44,675 nt of DNA from Methylobacterium sp. Leaf125 (lineage in GTDB: Bacteria; Pseudomonadota; Alphaproteobacteria; Rhizobiales; Beijerinckiaceae). The stretch lies in assembly GCF_001423085.1 (NCBI RefSeq), contig NZ_LMNU01000001.1:1251688-1296362 (forward strand), written 5' to 3'. Shown here piece after piece: positions 1 to 9,319 of the stretch (position 1 is the first letter of the stretch; each line of letters begins with the position of its first letter). A program made the position numbers and the translations under genes. Below the pieces are notes generated by a model. It had not been told where the DNA came from, searched no databases, and was given only the letters and a program-made list of their open reading frames with translations.

Positions 1-344
1 GGGCCGGTGGCCGAGAAGCGGTTCCGCTCACGACCGAAGTCGACGTACTGGCCGCCGACGAAGCCGTCGTTGCTCTGGCCGTTGCTGAAGGCGATGGCGG
101 CCGTGGTGCCCGGCAGGACCAGGGTGCTGGCGCCGTTGACGCCGATGACGGTCGGCTGGCTGTTGCTGGAGGCGTCGAAGCCGTAGCCGGCGTTGAAACC
201 GGCGTAGAAGCCGGTCCAGGTGAACACCGGCACCGGCACGAACACCGGCGGGGGAGCCTGACGACGCGGAAGGTCGGCGGCGAAGGCGGAGCCGGCGATC
301 GCGATGCCGGCGAGCGCGGTGGCGCTGCGAAGGAAGGATTTCAT
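1..344 (-). CDS. Outer-membrane beta-barrel (Omp25/Omp31-like) protein, 3' end cut by window edge
   Basis: The N-terminal 114 codons of an exported protein are present; the rest lies off the left edge. The start is MKSFLRSATALAGIAIAGSAFA, a textbook signal peptide with an AFA/AD cleavage site, then a Pro-rich linker (APPPVFVPVPVF) and TWTGFYAGFNAGYGF. The WTGFYAG(F/L)N(A/G)GYG block right after cleavage is the hallmark of the alphaproteobacterial Omp25/Omp31/opacity-type eight-strand porin family. The start is supported by an AGAGGA ribosome site 6 nt upstream. It probably sits in the outer membrane as a structural barrel or small porin. Family membership is clear; the particular function is not. 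Confidence 0.85.
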   Translation of the reverse strand, partial: MKSFLRSATALAGIAIAGSAFAADLPRRQAPPPVFVPVPVFTWTGFYAGFNAGYGFDASSNSQPTVIGVNGASTLVLPGTTAAIAFSNGQSNDGFVGGQYVDFGRERNRFSATG

Positions 345-608
345 GATCTGGTCCTCTAACCGTTACGCACCGGCGCCACTTTTACGGGTGGCGTCCGCTG
401 CAGTTCCCCGTCTTTAAGCCAGCAGCGTGCGAGAAGCTGTTGCGTTACGATCACGCCAGCCGCAGCGAACGCGGCCCCTTTGTGGCGATACTCGTCTTAT
501 TCTCACCCACTCCGTGAACACCGAACGCGCACCAATGGCCAAGGTTCGCGCACGGCCACGCTTTTTTCATCATCGGTCTTTGACAAAGTGTCGCAGGGCC
601 TGGACGGC
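345..608. other. Intergenic region, leader and promoter side of the porin gene
   Basis: No gene is supported here. Reading leftward it should hold the promoter and 5' leader of the porin gene. A small hairpin (CGCCAC at 374-379 pairing with GTGGCG at 388-393) lies about 30 nt upstream of the start codon, inside the probable leader. A run of six T at 563-568 follows weak GC-rich pairing and might end rightward transcription, but the stem is poor. Confidence 0.35.
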
Positions 609-1397
609 CTACGCCGAGAGGGCGATCGCGGAGATCAGTCGGCCATAATCCGCCTCGCCGAGATGGGTCGTCCGGCGGAAGCTGTAGAACCGGTCGGGAT
701 CCGCGTAGGTGCAGCACCCGAGATCGTCCGCCTGGGCGATTCCGGCCTGTGCGAGGCGCGCCAGGATGAACCCCGGGAGGTCGAACTGGGCATGGTCCGC
801 ACGCGCGCCGGGACCGAGGAACCGTTCGAAGGCGGGGGCGTCCGCCCGGAACCGGGCGATGAAGTCGGGTCCGACCTCGTAGGAGGCCTGCGCGATCGTC
901 GGCCCGAGCACGGCGACGATGCGACTTCGCGCGGCGCCGAGCCCTTCCATCGCCGCGATGGTGCGCTCGATCACGCCGCCGAGGGCGCCCTTCCAGCCTG
1001 CATGCGCGGCGCCCACGACGCGGTTCTCCGGGTCGGCGAACAGGATCGGGCCGCAATCGGCCGTGGCAATGCCCAGGGCGAGGCCGGGCACCCGGGTCAC
1101 CATCCCGTCGGCCCTGGGGCGATCGGCGAGGGCGATCGGACCCTCGACCACCACCACGTCGGGCGAGTGGACCTGATACAGGCTGACGAGGGCGTCCTCC
1201 GCGACATCGAGGTGGCGGCTCATGCGGCGGCGGTTCTCGCCCACGTGGTCGGGCGCATCGCTCGAGCCGAGGCCACCATTGAGTGCGACGTAGAGTCCCT
1301 CCGAGACGCCGCCGCGCCGGGTGAAGAAGGCGTGCCGAATGCCCGGGAGGCCGGCGAGATGCGGGGACTCGAGGGCTTCGGGATGTTCGCGCGTCAT
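609..1397 (-). CDS. pgeF: Peptidoglycan editing factor / YfiH-LACC1 family purine nucleoside phosphorylase-like protein
   Basis: The 262-residue protein covers the whole YfiH (multicopper polyphenol oxidase/LACC1) domain. The zinc-site residues can be placed: His77 in YQVHSPD, Cys115 in TADCGPILF and His132 in AAHAGWKG. Family members act on purine nucleosides in vitro, and in E. coli YfiH removes wrongly incorporated L-Ser muropeptides, hence the name PgeF. I chose ATG at 1397; a GTG six bases upstream (1403) is in frame and equally possible, with AAGGG just before it. It is transcribed divergently from the coiled-coil gene at 1579. Family assignment is firm; the physiological substrate here is not shown. 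Confidence 0.9.
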   Translation of the reverse strand: MTREHPEALESPHLAGLPGIRHAFFTRRGGVSEGLYVALNGGLGSSDAPDHVGENRRRMSRHLDVAEDALVSLYQVHSPDVVVVEGPIALADRPRADGMVTRVPGLALGIATADCGPILFADPENRVVGAAHAGWKGALGGVIERTIAAMEGLGAARSRIVAVLGPTIAQASYEVGPDFIARFRADAPAFERFLGPGARADHAQFDLPGFILARLAQAGIAQADDLGCCTYADPDRFYSFRRTTHLGEADYGRLISAIALSA

Positions 1398-1578
1398 AGG
1401 CACTTCGACCCTTGCGGAGGATTGCGTTGCTGGGGGAGGACTGGGCGGGCGCGGCTCTCGCGACCGTGAGGCCTGCGCGCGGGTGTAAGTGACCCCGACG
1501 ACACCCTGACGTCGCGGCTCTTTACGGTTCGTTAAGCATGTTTTGATCGTATGCGCTTCAAGAGTCGAGGATCAGCCG

Positions 1579-2151
1579 ATGTCGGAAGCAGCCCGTCACC
1601 CCGCCCCGTACGAAACGGCGACCCGGCCTCAGCCCGGTCCGCTGCGCGATTGGCTGGCAGCCATGAAGGCCGCGACCCAACCGGCGGGCGCCGAGGTGCA
1701 GCCGGCGGTCGTTCCGGCCCCGATGGCGGAGGAGCCCCGGGTTGCCGAGCAGAACAAGGCCTGGACCCCGCGGGTCGTGACGCCGGCCGCCGCTCCGGCG
1801 GATGCCGTGGAGGGCGACCTCTCGGACCTGATGGCCGAGAACATCATGCTGAAGGCCAAGCTGAAGGTCGAGAACGACCGCTACGACGCGCTCCAGGGCG
1901 TCATCGCCCGTGAGCTGCGCAACCTGCGCGCCCATGTCGAGGCCGAGATGCAGGAATTCGAGGAGGCGCGCCGCGAGCGCGACCGGCTCAGCGCGACGCA
2001 GGGCGAACTGGAGAACGAGCTCCGCGACCTCCGGGCCAAGGGCGCGGCCGATGCCGCGCAGCTCTCCGAGATGCGCGGCGAGCGCGATCTCTGGGCCGCC
2101 CGGGCCGAGGCTCTGGCGCAGCCCATCTTCCAGAAGCGCAGCGGCCTCTGA
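1579..2151 (+). CDS. Coiled-coil protein of unknown function
   Basis: I do not recognise a named family. The 190-residue protein has a low-complexity Pro/Ala-rich N-terminal half (about residues 1-75) and a charged, heptad-like C-terminal half (about 80-175) rich in Glu, Arg, Leu and Ala, starting near DLMAENIMLKAKLKVEN and predicted to be coiled coil. There is no signal peptide or membrane segment, so a cytoplasmic scaffold or oligomerisation role is plausible. The start at 1579 is preferred over an in-frame ATG at 1543 because GAGGAT lies 6 nt upstream of it. It ends 36 nt before a strong terminator hairpin and appears to be a single-gene unit. Confidence 0.75.
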   Translation: MSEAARHPAPYETATRPQPGPLRDWLAAMKAATQPAGAEVQPAVVPAPMAEEPRVAEQNKAWTPRVVTPAAAPADAVEGDLSDLMAENIMLKAKLKVENDRYDALQGVIARELRNLRAHVEAEMQEFEEARRERDRLSATQGELENELRDLRAKGAADAAQLSEMRGERDLWAARAEALAQPIFQKRSGL

Positions 2152-2187
2152 GGCCCGCGCTCCCGACACCACCACCCTGAAACATCG

Positions 2188-2215
2188 AAGGGCCGCCCCG
2201 TGAGGGGCGGCCCTT
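2188..2215. terminator. Strong, probably bidirectional hairpin terminator
   Basis: A perfect 12-bp stem (AAGGGCCGCCCC at 2188-2199 and GGGGCGGCCCTT at 2204-2215) closes a GTGA tetraloop. Because the stem begins with AA and ends in TT, it offers a short U run in both directions. It follows the coiled-coil gene on the plus strand and would also end a leftward transcript from the microgene at 2268-2339. Confidence 0.75.
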
Positions 2216-2267
2216 CCATTGCCGAACCACTCGTGTCCGGCCGGAACTGTCGTATTCGCGTCGAGCG

Positions 2268-2339
2268 CTAGAAGGCTGCGCCGGAGGCGAAGGTCCAGGT
2301 CCGGGAGGCCGGGGTGAGCGGCTGATGACAATGAGACAC
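2268..2339 (-). CDS. Candidate 23-codon microgene or leader peptide with an extreme ribosome-binding site
   Basis: A short frame starting GTG at 2339 and ending TAG at 2268 encodes 23 residues beginning (M)SHCHQPLTPASRTW and rich in His, Pro, Ser, Thr and aromatics. It is preceded by AAAGGAGGTGATCCA, which is complementary to essentially the entire 3' tail of 16S rRNA, with the start codon 7 nt after GGAGG. Such a match is unlikely by chance and argues that the frame is translated. The transcript would end at the hairpin 2188-2215, giving a self-contained tiny unit with no downstream gene. No homologue is recognised. It could be an attenuator leader, a small membrane or stress peptide, or a ribosome-sequestering RNA. 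Confidence 0.45.
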   Translation of the reverse strand: MSHCHQPLTPASRTWTFASGAAF

Positions 2340-2572
2340 TGGATCACCTCCTTTCGTTCGTTGCGGGTGAGCCGAAGTTAGTCAGCCCCTTCCGGTTTGA
2401 AAAGGCCCGCGCCCGCGCCCATCCGCCGCTCCCCTCGGGGCGGGTCCACGGTGCCGCGGGGCGGCGGCTGGCCTCGGCCCCGCCGGAGGTCTAAAGGTTC
2501 CGGCCTTCTCCCTCGCGCGGCGCGGCACCGACCTCGCGTCCGCGCCCACCGGCCACGGACCCGCTTCCCTCC

Positions 2573-3658
2573 ATGTCCACAGCCCTGCGGATGCCGGCGC
2601 CCGACGAGGCGGCCCTCGACCCGGACGCCATGCGCCAGCCGCTGCCCGACGCCTGGTACTGCGTCGGCCGGTCCGAGTCCCTGAATGCGGGGGCCCTGCG
2701 CGCCGTCGAGCTCAACGGCGAGCAGATCGTCCTGGGTCGCGAGGCCTCCGGCGCTCCCTTCGCCCTGCGCGACCGCTGTCCCCACCGGGGCATGGCCCTG
2801 TCGAAGGGCCGCTTCGACGGCGACGCATTGACCTGCCCGTTCCACGGCTGGCGCTTCGGCACCGACGGCCGATGCCGCGACGTGCCGACCCTGTCGGCCT
2901 CGGACACTGCCGATTTCACGCGGATCGCGGTGCAGCGCTTTCCCATCCGCGAGAGCGCCGGCTTCGCCTGGGTCAATCCGCATCTCGGGCCGGAGACCGG
3001 ATCGCCGCCGGCGGCGCTGCCGGAGCTCGGCTTCACGGCGGCCGGGTCCCTGGTGGTGGAACTCGTGGTCGAGGCCTCCTTCGACCTGACGACGCTCAGC
3101 CTCGTGGATCCCGGACACGTCGCCTTCGTGCACGATTCCTGGTGGTTCCGGCCCTCGAAGGAGCTGCGCGAGAAGGTGAAGACCTTCACGCCGACCCCGC
3201 ACGGCTTCACCATGACGAGCCACGCCACGACGACGAGCTCGCCGGTGTACCGGCTGCTCGGCGGCGTGCCCGCGGTGGAGATCGAGTTCCGCCTGCCGGG
3301 CGTCCGCTTGGAGCGGATCGAGGCCGGGACGAAGCGGGTGGCGAACTACACCTTCGCCACGCCCCTGACCCAGAACCGGACCATGCTGACGAACGCCCTG
3401 TACTGGAACATGCCGGCGCTGAATCTCCTCAAGCCGGTGGCGCGGCCGCTGATGCGCCAGTTCCTGACCCAGGACCAGCAGGTGCTCCAGCACGCCCAGG
3501 CCGGCCTCGACCGCAAGCCCACCATGGTGCTGTTCGGCCAGGGCGACCTGCCGTCCCAATGGTACTTCCGCCTCAAGCGCGAGGCCCTGCAGGCGGCCCG
3601 GGAGGGACGGCCCTTCGCCAACCCCCTGGCCACGCAGGAGCTGCGCTGGCGCTCCTGA
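2573..3658 (+). CDS. Rieske [2Fe-2S] non-haem iron oxygenase (VanA-like, alpha subunit)
   Basis: The 361-residue protein has an N-terminal Rieske domain with both cluster-ligand pairs: Cys69-x-His71 in RCPHRG and Cys88-x2-His91 in CPFHGW. In the catalytic half, SLVDPGHVAFVHDSW supplies the mononuclear iron ligands (His182 and His187, bridging Asp179). This resembles vanillate O-demethylase and related single-component-type oxygenases in length and layout. It would use electrons from a separate ferredoxin reductase, which is not encoded nearby. The substrate cannot be read from sequence: demethylation or hydroxylation of an aromatic or other ring compound is likely. The start follows a divergent intergenic region; no strong ribosome site is seen. 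It appears monocistronic. Confidence 0.85.
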   Translation: MSTALRMPAPDEAALDPDAMRQPLPDAWYCVGRSESLNAGALRAVELNGEQIVLGREASGAPFALRDRCPHRGMALSKGRFDGDALTCPFHGWRFGTDGRCRDVPTLSASDTADFTRIAVQRFPIRESAGFAWVNPHLGPETGSPPAALPELGFTAAGSLVVELVVEASFDLTTLSLVDPGHVAFVHDSWWFRPSKELREKVKTFTPTPHGFTMTSHATTTSSPVYRLLGGVPAVEIEFRLPGVRLERIEAGTKRVANYTFATPLTQNRTMLTNALYWNMPALNLLKPVARPLMRQFLTQDQQVLQHAQAGLDRKPTMVLFGQGDLPSQWYFRLKREALQAAREGRPFANPLATQELRWRS

Positions 3659-3685
3659 CCGGCCCGGATCCGCGCATCGGCCAGT

Positions 3686-3728
3686 GATGCGTCTTGCGGA
3701 TACGATGCGTCTTGCGGACGCGATGCGG
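3686..3728. repeat. Short tandem repeat, 18-bp period, 2.4 copies
   Basis: The unit GATGCGTCTTGCGGA plus three variable bases occurs at 3686-3703 and 3704-3721, with a partial third copy (GATGCGG) at 3722-3728. It lies between the Rieske and metallo-hydrolase genes, upstream of the latter's start. It could be a duplicated regulator site or simple slippage. Confidence 0.7.
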
Positions 3729-3773
3729 GGCCGCGGCGCTTGATCGGCGCGCCGCAGCCGCCATCTCGGATCC

Positions 3774-4850
3774 ATGAAACGGCATAGTTTGATCAAGGCG
3801 TTGAGCGCCGCCACGGTGATGACGCTCGGCGGGGTCGGCTATGCCGCCCACAAGCGCGGGCGCAATCCCTATTATCGCGGGCCGCGCAGCGACCATTTCG
3901 ACGGCGTCCGCTTCCACAGCTCGGACCAGCCGGCGGACAAGACCCTCGGCGACATCGCCCGCTGGCGCTCCCGCCGCGGGGTCGACAGTCCTCTGCGCCA
4001 GGCCTGGCCGGCCTTCCACCCGAGTCCCTACGCGCCCGACGTGCCGCCCGAGCGGGTCTCGGGCCTGCGCGTCACGCTGATCGGGCATGCGAGCTACCTG
4101 TTCCAGGTCGCCGGCCGCAACATCCTGGTCGATCCCGTCTATGCCCGCCGGGCGAGCCCGGTGAAGTTCGCCGGCCCCAAGCGGGTGAACCCCCCGGGGA
4201 TCGCCTTCGCCGACCTGCCCCCGATCGACGCGGTGCTGATCACCCACAACCACTACGACCACCTCGACGGAGCGGCGGTCGCGCGGATCTGGCAGGCGCA
4301 CCAGCCGCTGATCCTGGCGCCCCTCGGCAACGAGGCCGTGCTGCGCGCCTACGACGACACCATGCACGTGGAGACCCGCGACTGGGGCGAGTCCGTGGAT
4401 CTCGGCGGTGGCCTCACCGTCCACGTCACGCCCGCCCACCACTGGTCGGCCCGGGGTCTGAACGACCGGCGCATGGCCCTGTGGTGCTCCTTCGTCCTGA
4501 CCACGCCGGTGGGGGTGCACTACCATTCGGGCGATACCGGGCTCCGCGACGGCGCGACCTTCCGGGACGCCCGCGCCCGCTTCGGGCCGCCGCGCCTCGC
4601 CACCCTGCCGATCGGCGCCTACGAGCCGCGCTGGTTCATGAAGGACCAGCACATGAACCCGGCCGAGGCCGTGGAAGCCGGGCTGCTGCTCGGGGCCGAC
4701 CAGATGCTCGGCCACCATTGGGGGACCTTCCAGCTCACCGACGAAGGCATCGAGCAGCCGGTGGACGCCCTGGCGGAGGCGCGCGCCGCGCACGGGCTCG
4801 CGCCCGAGCGGTTCGTGGCGATGCGGCCGGGCCAGGTCTGGGAAGCGTGA
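3774..4850 (+). CDS. MBL-fold metallo-hydrolase, NAPE-PLD/RomA-like
   Basis: The 358-residue protein carries the metallo-beta-lactamase signature THNHYDHLD (His158, His160, Asp162, His163), with later metal ligands probably in VTPAHHWS and YHSGDTG. The N-terminal segment (about 5-25) is hydrophobic and could be a signal anchor. The overall pattern (early GHASYLFQVAGRNILVDPVY block, C-terminal LGHHWGTFQLTDE block) matches the bacterial N-acylphosphatidylethanolamine phospholipase D-like/RomA group. Likely a zinc-dependent phosphodiesterase acting on a lipid or similar substrate at the membrane; the substrate is unknown. It lies 115 nt after the Rieske gene on the same strand, behind a tandem repeat, so co-transcription is possible. 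Confidence 0.85.
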   Translation: MKRHSLIKALSAATVMTLGGVGYAAHKRGRNPYYRGPRSDHFDGVRFHSSDQPADKTLGDIARWRSRRGVDSPLRQAWPAFHPSPYAPDVPPERVSGLRVTLIGHASYLFQVAGRNILVDPVYARRASPVKFAGPKRVNPPGIAFADLPPIDAVLITHNHYDHLDGAAVARIWQAHQPLILAPLGNEAVLRAYDDTMHVETRDWGESVDLGGGLTVHVTPAHHWSARGLNDRRMALWCSFVLTTPVGVHYHSGDTGLRDGATFRDARARFGPPRLATLPIGAYEPRWFMKDQHMNPAEAVEAGLLLGADQMLGHHWGTFQLTDEGIEQPVDALAEARAAHGLAPERFVAMRPGQVWEA

Positions 4851-5051
4851 GGCTTTCCGGATCGCTGGCCACGGCGCCGCGCAGTTCAGGACAGAAGTCT
4901 CGACAAAGGATCAAAGTCGAACGCAGATGTTCGCCATCGAGGTTCGATCATCCGGTTTCAAATCGCGCCGAGTGAATCGCGCGTTAAGAGGTTGATAGCG
5001 TCTCTCAGCCAAGTCCTGGTCGTACTTTAAATACGATCGCCGATAGGTTGC

Positions 5052-6755
5052 ATGATGATTCACCTCAAGACGCTCACCGCGAAGGTCATTCTGCTGGCTG
5101 CTGGCGCAATTTTGCTGGTGTCCGCTGCGTTGTTACTGGTGACCGGCTACGAGATCGGGTCACAGCTCGAGGCCAAGCAGCGCGCCGACGGTGAGCGCCA
5201 CCTGCGCGCCCTGAGCCTCGTCGCGGGCGACCAGATTGCCGGGGCCGAGATCGCCTTCGACGGCGATCGGGTCCGCACGGCCCGCATGCCCGACCTCGGC
5301 GGCCTGTCCGACCAGGCGATCGTGGACCGCACCGTGGCGTATGTGGGCGGCAGCGCGACGGTGTTCGCCTACGATCCCGCCGGCGATCGCTTCGTGCGTC
5401 GCGTGACCACGATGAAGAACGAGCGCGGCGAGCGGGCGGTGGGCACCGCCCTGGCCGCCGACCATCCGGCCCTGGCCCTGATCCGCGCCGGCAAGGCCTA
5501 TAGCGGGCCCGCGAACCTGTTCGGCCGCTCCTACCTCACGGTCTATCAGCCGACCCTCGACGCGGCCGGGCGCATCAACGGCCTCCTGTATGTCGGCGTT
5601 CCCCTGGAGGCCTATGAGACGGTCTACGCCCAGACGATGGCGGCGATGCGCTGGACCATCCTGTCCGTCGCCGTCCTGGCCTGCCTCCTCGTCGGCCTCG
5701 TGGCCGTCCGCCTGTTCCGGCCGATCCGGGTCATCGCGGAGCGGACCTCCGGCCTGGTCGCAGGCGACTACGAGGGCGTCATTCCCTACCGGGACGCCGC
5801 CGACGAGGTCGGTGCCGTCGCCCGCGCCCTGGAGGCCCTGCGCGACACCAGCCTGCGGGCCCGCGCGCTGGAATCCGACCGGGCTGCCATGAGCCAGGTC
5901 GCCCAGGACCGCCGGGCGCTCCTGGATGCCGAGATCGCTCGCTTCCGCAGCCAGGTCTCCGAGGCCCTGAACGCCGTCGGTGCCCAGACCGGCGACCTGC
6001 GCAGCCGCTCGGCCGCGATGTCGAGCGCTTCGGCCGAGGCCTCCCGCGCGGTGGAGGGCGCTTCCGCCGGCTCGCGCGAGACCTCGTCGCACGTCCAGAC
6101 GGTGGCCAGCGCCGCGGAGGAGCTCACCGCCTCGATCGTCGAGATCAGCGGCCGCCTCGATGCCGCCAAGGGCGCGGTCGACGCCGCCTTCGACGAGGCT
6201 TCGAGCACCAATCACCGCATGGGCGAGCTCGCCGGGACGGCCCAGCGCATCGGCGACGTGGTGGGGCTGATCCGCGCCATCGCCGACCAGACCAACCTGC
6301 TGGCGCTGAACGCCACCATCGAGGCGGCCCGGGCCGGCGAGGCGGGGCGCGGCTTCGCCGTCGTCGCCTCCGAGGTCAAGGCGCTGGCGAGCCAGACCGC
6401 CAAGGCGACCGACGAGATCGCCAGCCAGGTCGCTTCGGTCCAGACCTCGACGGGGCAGGCGGTGGATGCGATCGGCCGCATGACCGACCGGATGGGCACG
6501 ATCAGCGCGATGACGAAGGATCTCGCCGCCGCGGTCGCGATGCAGGGCGAGGCCACCGGCGAAATCTCGCGCAATGCCGGGAACACGGCCACGACCTCGG
6601 TCGCCATCGCCCGCGACCTCGGCACGGTCACCGACGCCACCCGCCGGACGGCCGCCATGGCGGAGAGCGTCCAGGGCAGCGCCGCCTCCGTCGAGGACGT
6701 GGCGGCCGGCCTCGAGGCCGAGATCGGCCGCTTCCTCAGCGCCGTCGCGGCCTGA
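5052..6755 (+). CDS. Methyl-accepting chemotaxis protein with periplasmic Cache-type sensor
   Basis: The 567-residue receptor has the classical topology: first membrane segment about 10-30, periplasmic sensor about 33-195 (pattern of a Cache domain, with [22 protein letters not shown] and [24 protein letters not shown]), second membrane segment about 199-220, HAMP about 221-275, and a methyl-accepting signalling domain about 300-560. The hairpin tip that contacts CheA/CheW is intact ([31 protein letters not shown] from residue 413). The start is one of two adjacent ATG codons (5052 or 5055). It senses an unknown small ligand and feeds the chemotaxis kinase; no che genes are in the window. It converges on hslU with a 53-nt gap. 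Confidence 0.92.
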   Translation: MMIHLKTLTAKVILLAAGAILLVSAALLLVTGYEIGSQLEAKQRADGERHLRALSLVAGDQIAGAEIAFDGDRVRTARMPDLGGLSDQAIVDRTVAYVGGSATVFAYDPAGDRFVRRVTTMKNERGERAVGTALAADHPALALIRAGKAYSGPANLFGRSYLTVYQPTLDAAGRINGLLYVGVPLEAYETVYAQTMAAMRWTILSVAVLACLLVGLVAVRLFRPIRVIAERTSGLVAGDYEGVIPYRDAADEVGAVARALEALRDTSLRARALESDRAAMSQVAQDRRALLDAEIARFRSQVSEALNAVGAQTGDLRSRSAAMSSASAEASRAVEGASAGSRETSSHVQTVASAAEELTASIVEISGRLDAAKGAVDAAFDEASSTNHRMGELAGTAQRIGDVVGLIRAIADQTNLLALNATIEAARAGEAGRGFAVVASEVKALASQTAKATDEIASQVASVQTSTGQAVDAIGRMTDRMGTISAMTKDLAAAVAMQGEATGEISRNAGNTATTSVAIARDLGTVTDATRRTAAMAESVQGSAASVEDVAAGLEAEIGRFLSAVAA

Positions 6756-6808
6756 GCCGCGAGGTCAAGCGGATCGACGGACTCCCCCAAGCGGAAGAAC
6801 GGCCCCGG

Positions 6809-8122
6809 TCAGAGAATGAACCGGCTCAGATCCGCGTTGGCCGCGAGGCTCTCGACCCGGGCGCGCACGTAGGCGGCGTCGATCGGCACGGTCTCGCCCG
6901 ACCGGTCAGTGGCCGTGAAGGAGATCTCGTCGATGACGCGCTCCAGCACGGTCTGGAGCCGGCGGGCGCCGATGTTCTCCACCGAGTTGTTCACGTCGAC
7001 GGCGACCCGGGCGAGGGCGTCCACCGCGTCGTCGCTGAACGCGAGGGTGACGCCCTCGGTCTGCATCAGCGCCACGGTCTGCTTCAGCAGGCTCGCCTCC
7101 GTCGAGGTCAGGATCTGGCGGAAATCCTCGACGGTCAGCGGCTGCAGCTCGACCCGGATCGGCAGGCGGCCCTGCAGCTCCGGCAGCAGGTCGGAGGGCT
7201 TCGAGACGTGGAAGGCGCCGCTGGCGATGAACAGGATGTGGTCGGTCTTCACCGGCCCGTGCTTCGTCGCCACCGTGGTGCCCTCGATCAGGGGCAGGAG
7301 GTCGCGCTGCACGCCCTCGCGGGAGACATCCGCCGAGGAGCGGCCCTCGCGGGCGCAGATCTTGTCGATCTCGTCGAGGAAGACGATGCCGTTGTCCTCG
7401 ACCTCGCGGATCGCCTCCTGCGTCAGGGATTCGGCGTCGACGAGCTTGTCGGATTCCTCGGCCAGCAAAGGCGCGTAGGCATCCTTCACCGTCATCCGGC
7501 GCGGCTTGCCCTTCTGGCCGCCCAGCGCCTTGCCGAGCATGTCGCCGAGGTTGACCGCGCCCATGGAGGCGCCGGGCATGCCGGGGATCTCGAACATCGG
7601 CAGACCGCCCGGGGCGGCGCCCGTGAGTTCGATCTCGACCTCCTTGTCGTCGAGTTCGCTCGCCCGCAGCTTCTTCCGGAAACTGTCGCGGGTGGCCTGG
7701 CTCGCGGTCGGCCCGACCAGGGCGTCGAGGATGCGGGCCTCGGCGGCGGCCTCGGCCTTGGCCTTCACCGAGCGCCGCTTCTCCTCGCGCTTGAGGCCGA
7801 TGCCGACCTCCACGAGGTCGCGCACGATCTGCTCCACGTCGCGGCCGACATAGCCGACCTCGGTGAACTTGGTGGCCTCGATCTTGAGGAACGGGGCCCC
7901 GGCGAGGCGCGCGAGGCGGCGGGCGATCTCGGTCTTCCCGCAGCCCGTCGGCCCGATCATGAGGATGTTCTTTGGGGCGACCTCCTCGCGCAAGGGGCCG
8001 GTGAGCTGCTGCCGGCGCCAGCGGTTGCGCAGGGCGATGGCGACGGCGCGCTTGGCATCCGCCTGCCCGACGATGAAGCGGTCGAGTTCCGAGACGATCT
8101 CGCGGGGAGAGAAGGTGGTCAT
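6809..8122 (-). CDS. hslU: ATP-dependent protease ATPase subunit HslU (ClpY)
   Basis: HslU is the AAA+ unfoldase that pairs with the HslV peptidase. The 437-residue protein (E. coli: 443) begins [20 protein letters not shown] and has Walker A at 57-64 (GPTGCGKT), the pore motif GYVG in [10 protein letters not shown], Walker B in [11 protein letters not shown] and a conserved C-terminus ending in DLSRFIL, the tail that docks into HslV. The ATG at 8122 overlaps the stop of the upstream membrane-protein gene by one base (TGATG), suggesting translational coupling. Unlike the usual hslVU pair, the partner hslV lies about 3 kb upstream, separated by two genes. Confidence 0.97.
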   Translation of the reverse strand: MTTFSPREIVSELDRFIVGQADAKRAVAIALRNRWRRQQLTGPLREEVAPKNILMIGPTGCGKTEIARRLARLAGAPFLKIEATKFTEVGYVGRDVEQIVRDLVEVGIGLKREEKRRSVKAKAEAAAEARILDALVGPTASQATRDSFRKKLRASELDDKEVEIELTGAAPGGLPMFEIPGMPGASMGAVNLGDMLGKALGGQKGKPRRMTVKDAYAPLLAEESDKLVDAESLTQEAIREVEDNGIVFLDEIDKICAREGRSSADVSREGVQRDLLPLIEGTTVATKHGPVKTDHILFIASGAFHVSKPSDLLPELQGRLPIRVELQPLTVEDFRQILTSTEASLLKQTVALMQTEGVTLAFSDDAVDALARVAVDVNNSVENIGARRLQTVLERVIDEISFTATDRSGETVPIDAAYVRARVESLAANADLSRFIL

Positions 8123-9192
8123 CACGCTCCGATCGGGTGCGGCAGCCGGGCTGCCAGGGGGCGGGGGAGGGCGCGCAGGGTGAGGGCGCGCAAGGGGTGC
8201 CATCCGGCGCTGAGCGCCAGGATGAAGGCCCCGAGGGTGAGAAGGCTCAAGGGGACGGTGTTGCCGGCGAAGCCCGCCCCGCGCACCAGGGCGCCGAGGG
8301 CGAGCCCGGCATAGACCAGGCCGGAGACCAGGAGGGCCCGCCGGTCCACCGCCAGGGCGATGCCCGCGAGGCCGAGGACGATCGCCAGCACCCCGAGGGT
8401 CGCCGCCTGGCCGCCGCCGGCGGTCAGGCTGCCCAGGATCGGGTGGACGATGAGCGGGGCGGCCAGCAGGTGCAGCCAGAAGGCGATGTCGGTGCGCCGG
8501 GTGACGCGGGCCGGATCCGACAGGTCGAAGCGCATCGCGAGGGCGAAGACGCCGAGGCCGGCTGCGATGAACAAGCCGTTGCGCCCCGCGCGCGTCAGGT
8601 CCGGCGCCGCTGCGAGCAGCAATCCGAAGACGAGGGCGCAGAGCGCCGCCGCCCCGGCCGCCACCGTGATCGGGACGGAGAAGCGCCGGTAGTGCAGGGT
8701 GACGAGGGCGAGGGTCGCCAGGGCGCCGCCGATCAGCGGCAGCGGGCCCGAGCGGGGATCGGCCGTGAGGTCGAGGAGGGTCGGCCAGCTCGCACCGGCG
8801 CCGCCCCCTCCGGCGAGGGCGAAGGCCGCTGCCGACTGCACCGCCAGGGCGAAGACCACGAGGAGCACGAGGCTCGGCAGGGCCATCCGGCGCCGGCGGG
8901 TGAAGAACTCGGCGAGGCCCCAGGCGAGGGCGGCGATCAGGGCGTAGCCGGTCGCCGGGCCGAGGGTCGACAGGCCGAAATGCGCGCAGGCGCCGAGGAA
9001 CAGGAACAGCCCGAGGGTGACGAAGATGTCGGCGAAGCCCGAGACGAAGCGCAGGCGCTCGTCGTCACGGGGTTCGTCGCGGCCGGTGTCCGGCCCCCCG
9101 TTCGCCCGCGCTAGGCGATCGAGGGATGCGGCCTGGATCTCGGTGATGATGCCCTCGGCCACGGCGCGGCGGAGGTGGTCGGCGGTGATCAC
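8122..9192 (-). CDS. Multi-pass membrane protein, DUF2157-like
   Basis: The 356-residue protein has a short soluble N-terminus ([27 protein letters not shown]) resembling the start of DUF2157 proteins, then roughly ten hydrophobic segments from about residue 50 to the end, separated by short Arg-containing loops. No catalytic motif is visible. GTG at 9192 is chosen because GAGG lies 7 nt upstream and the homology-like start matches it; a longer upstream extension (to 9270) is Pro/Arg-rich and looks non-coding. Its stop overlaps the hslU start, so it probably shares a message with hslU. It sits in the inner membrane; function unknown. Confidence 0.75.
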   Translation of the reverse strand: MITADHLRRAVAEGIITEIQAASLDRLARANGGPDTGRDEPRDDERLRFVSGFADIFVTLGLFLFLGACAHFGLSTLGPATGYALIAALAWGLAEFFTRRRRMALPSLVLLVVFALAVQSAAAFALAGGGGAGASWPTLLDLTADPRSGPLPLIGGALATLALVTLHYRRFSVPITVAAGAAALCALVFGLLLAAAPDLTRAGRNGLFIAAGLGVFALAMRFDLSDPARVTRRTDIAFWLHLLAAPLIVHPILGSLTAGGGQAATLGVLAIVLGLAGIALAVDRRALLVSGLVYAGLALGALVRGAGFAGNTVPLSLLTLGAFILALSAGWHPLRALTLRALPRPLAARLPHPIGA

Positions 9193-9319
9193 GACGGAAC
9201 CTCGCGGTGGGTCACCCCGCGCAGGGCGAGGGCGATGCCGCGTCGGGCGGGAAGGGGGTGGACGACGCACGCCCCCGACTTAAGCGCGCCGCCTCGCCCT
9301 TTCCAGTCGTTCCCGTGTC

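Larger units (their letters stand above)
2152..2572. other. Intergenic region between coiled-coil gene and Rieske oxygenase
   Basis: Besides the terminator (2188-2215) and the candidate microgene (2268-2339), the stretch 2345-2572 should hold the promoter of the microgene (leftward) and of the Rieske gene (rightward). I see no convincing -35/-10 pair or operator palindrome in it. Confidence 0.3.

Noticed and set aside
2338..2356. Plus-strand match to the 3' end of 16S rRNA (CTGGATCACCTCCTTTC)
   Set aside because: Only 17 nt match and no other 16S sequence precedes it, so this is not an rRNA fragment. It is better explained as the complement of a maximal Shine-Dalgarno site on the minus strand.
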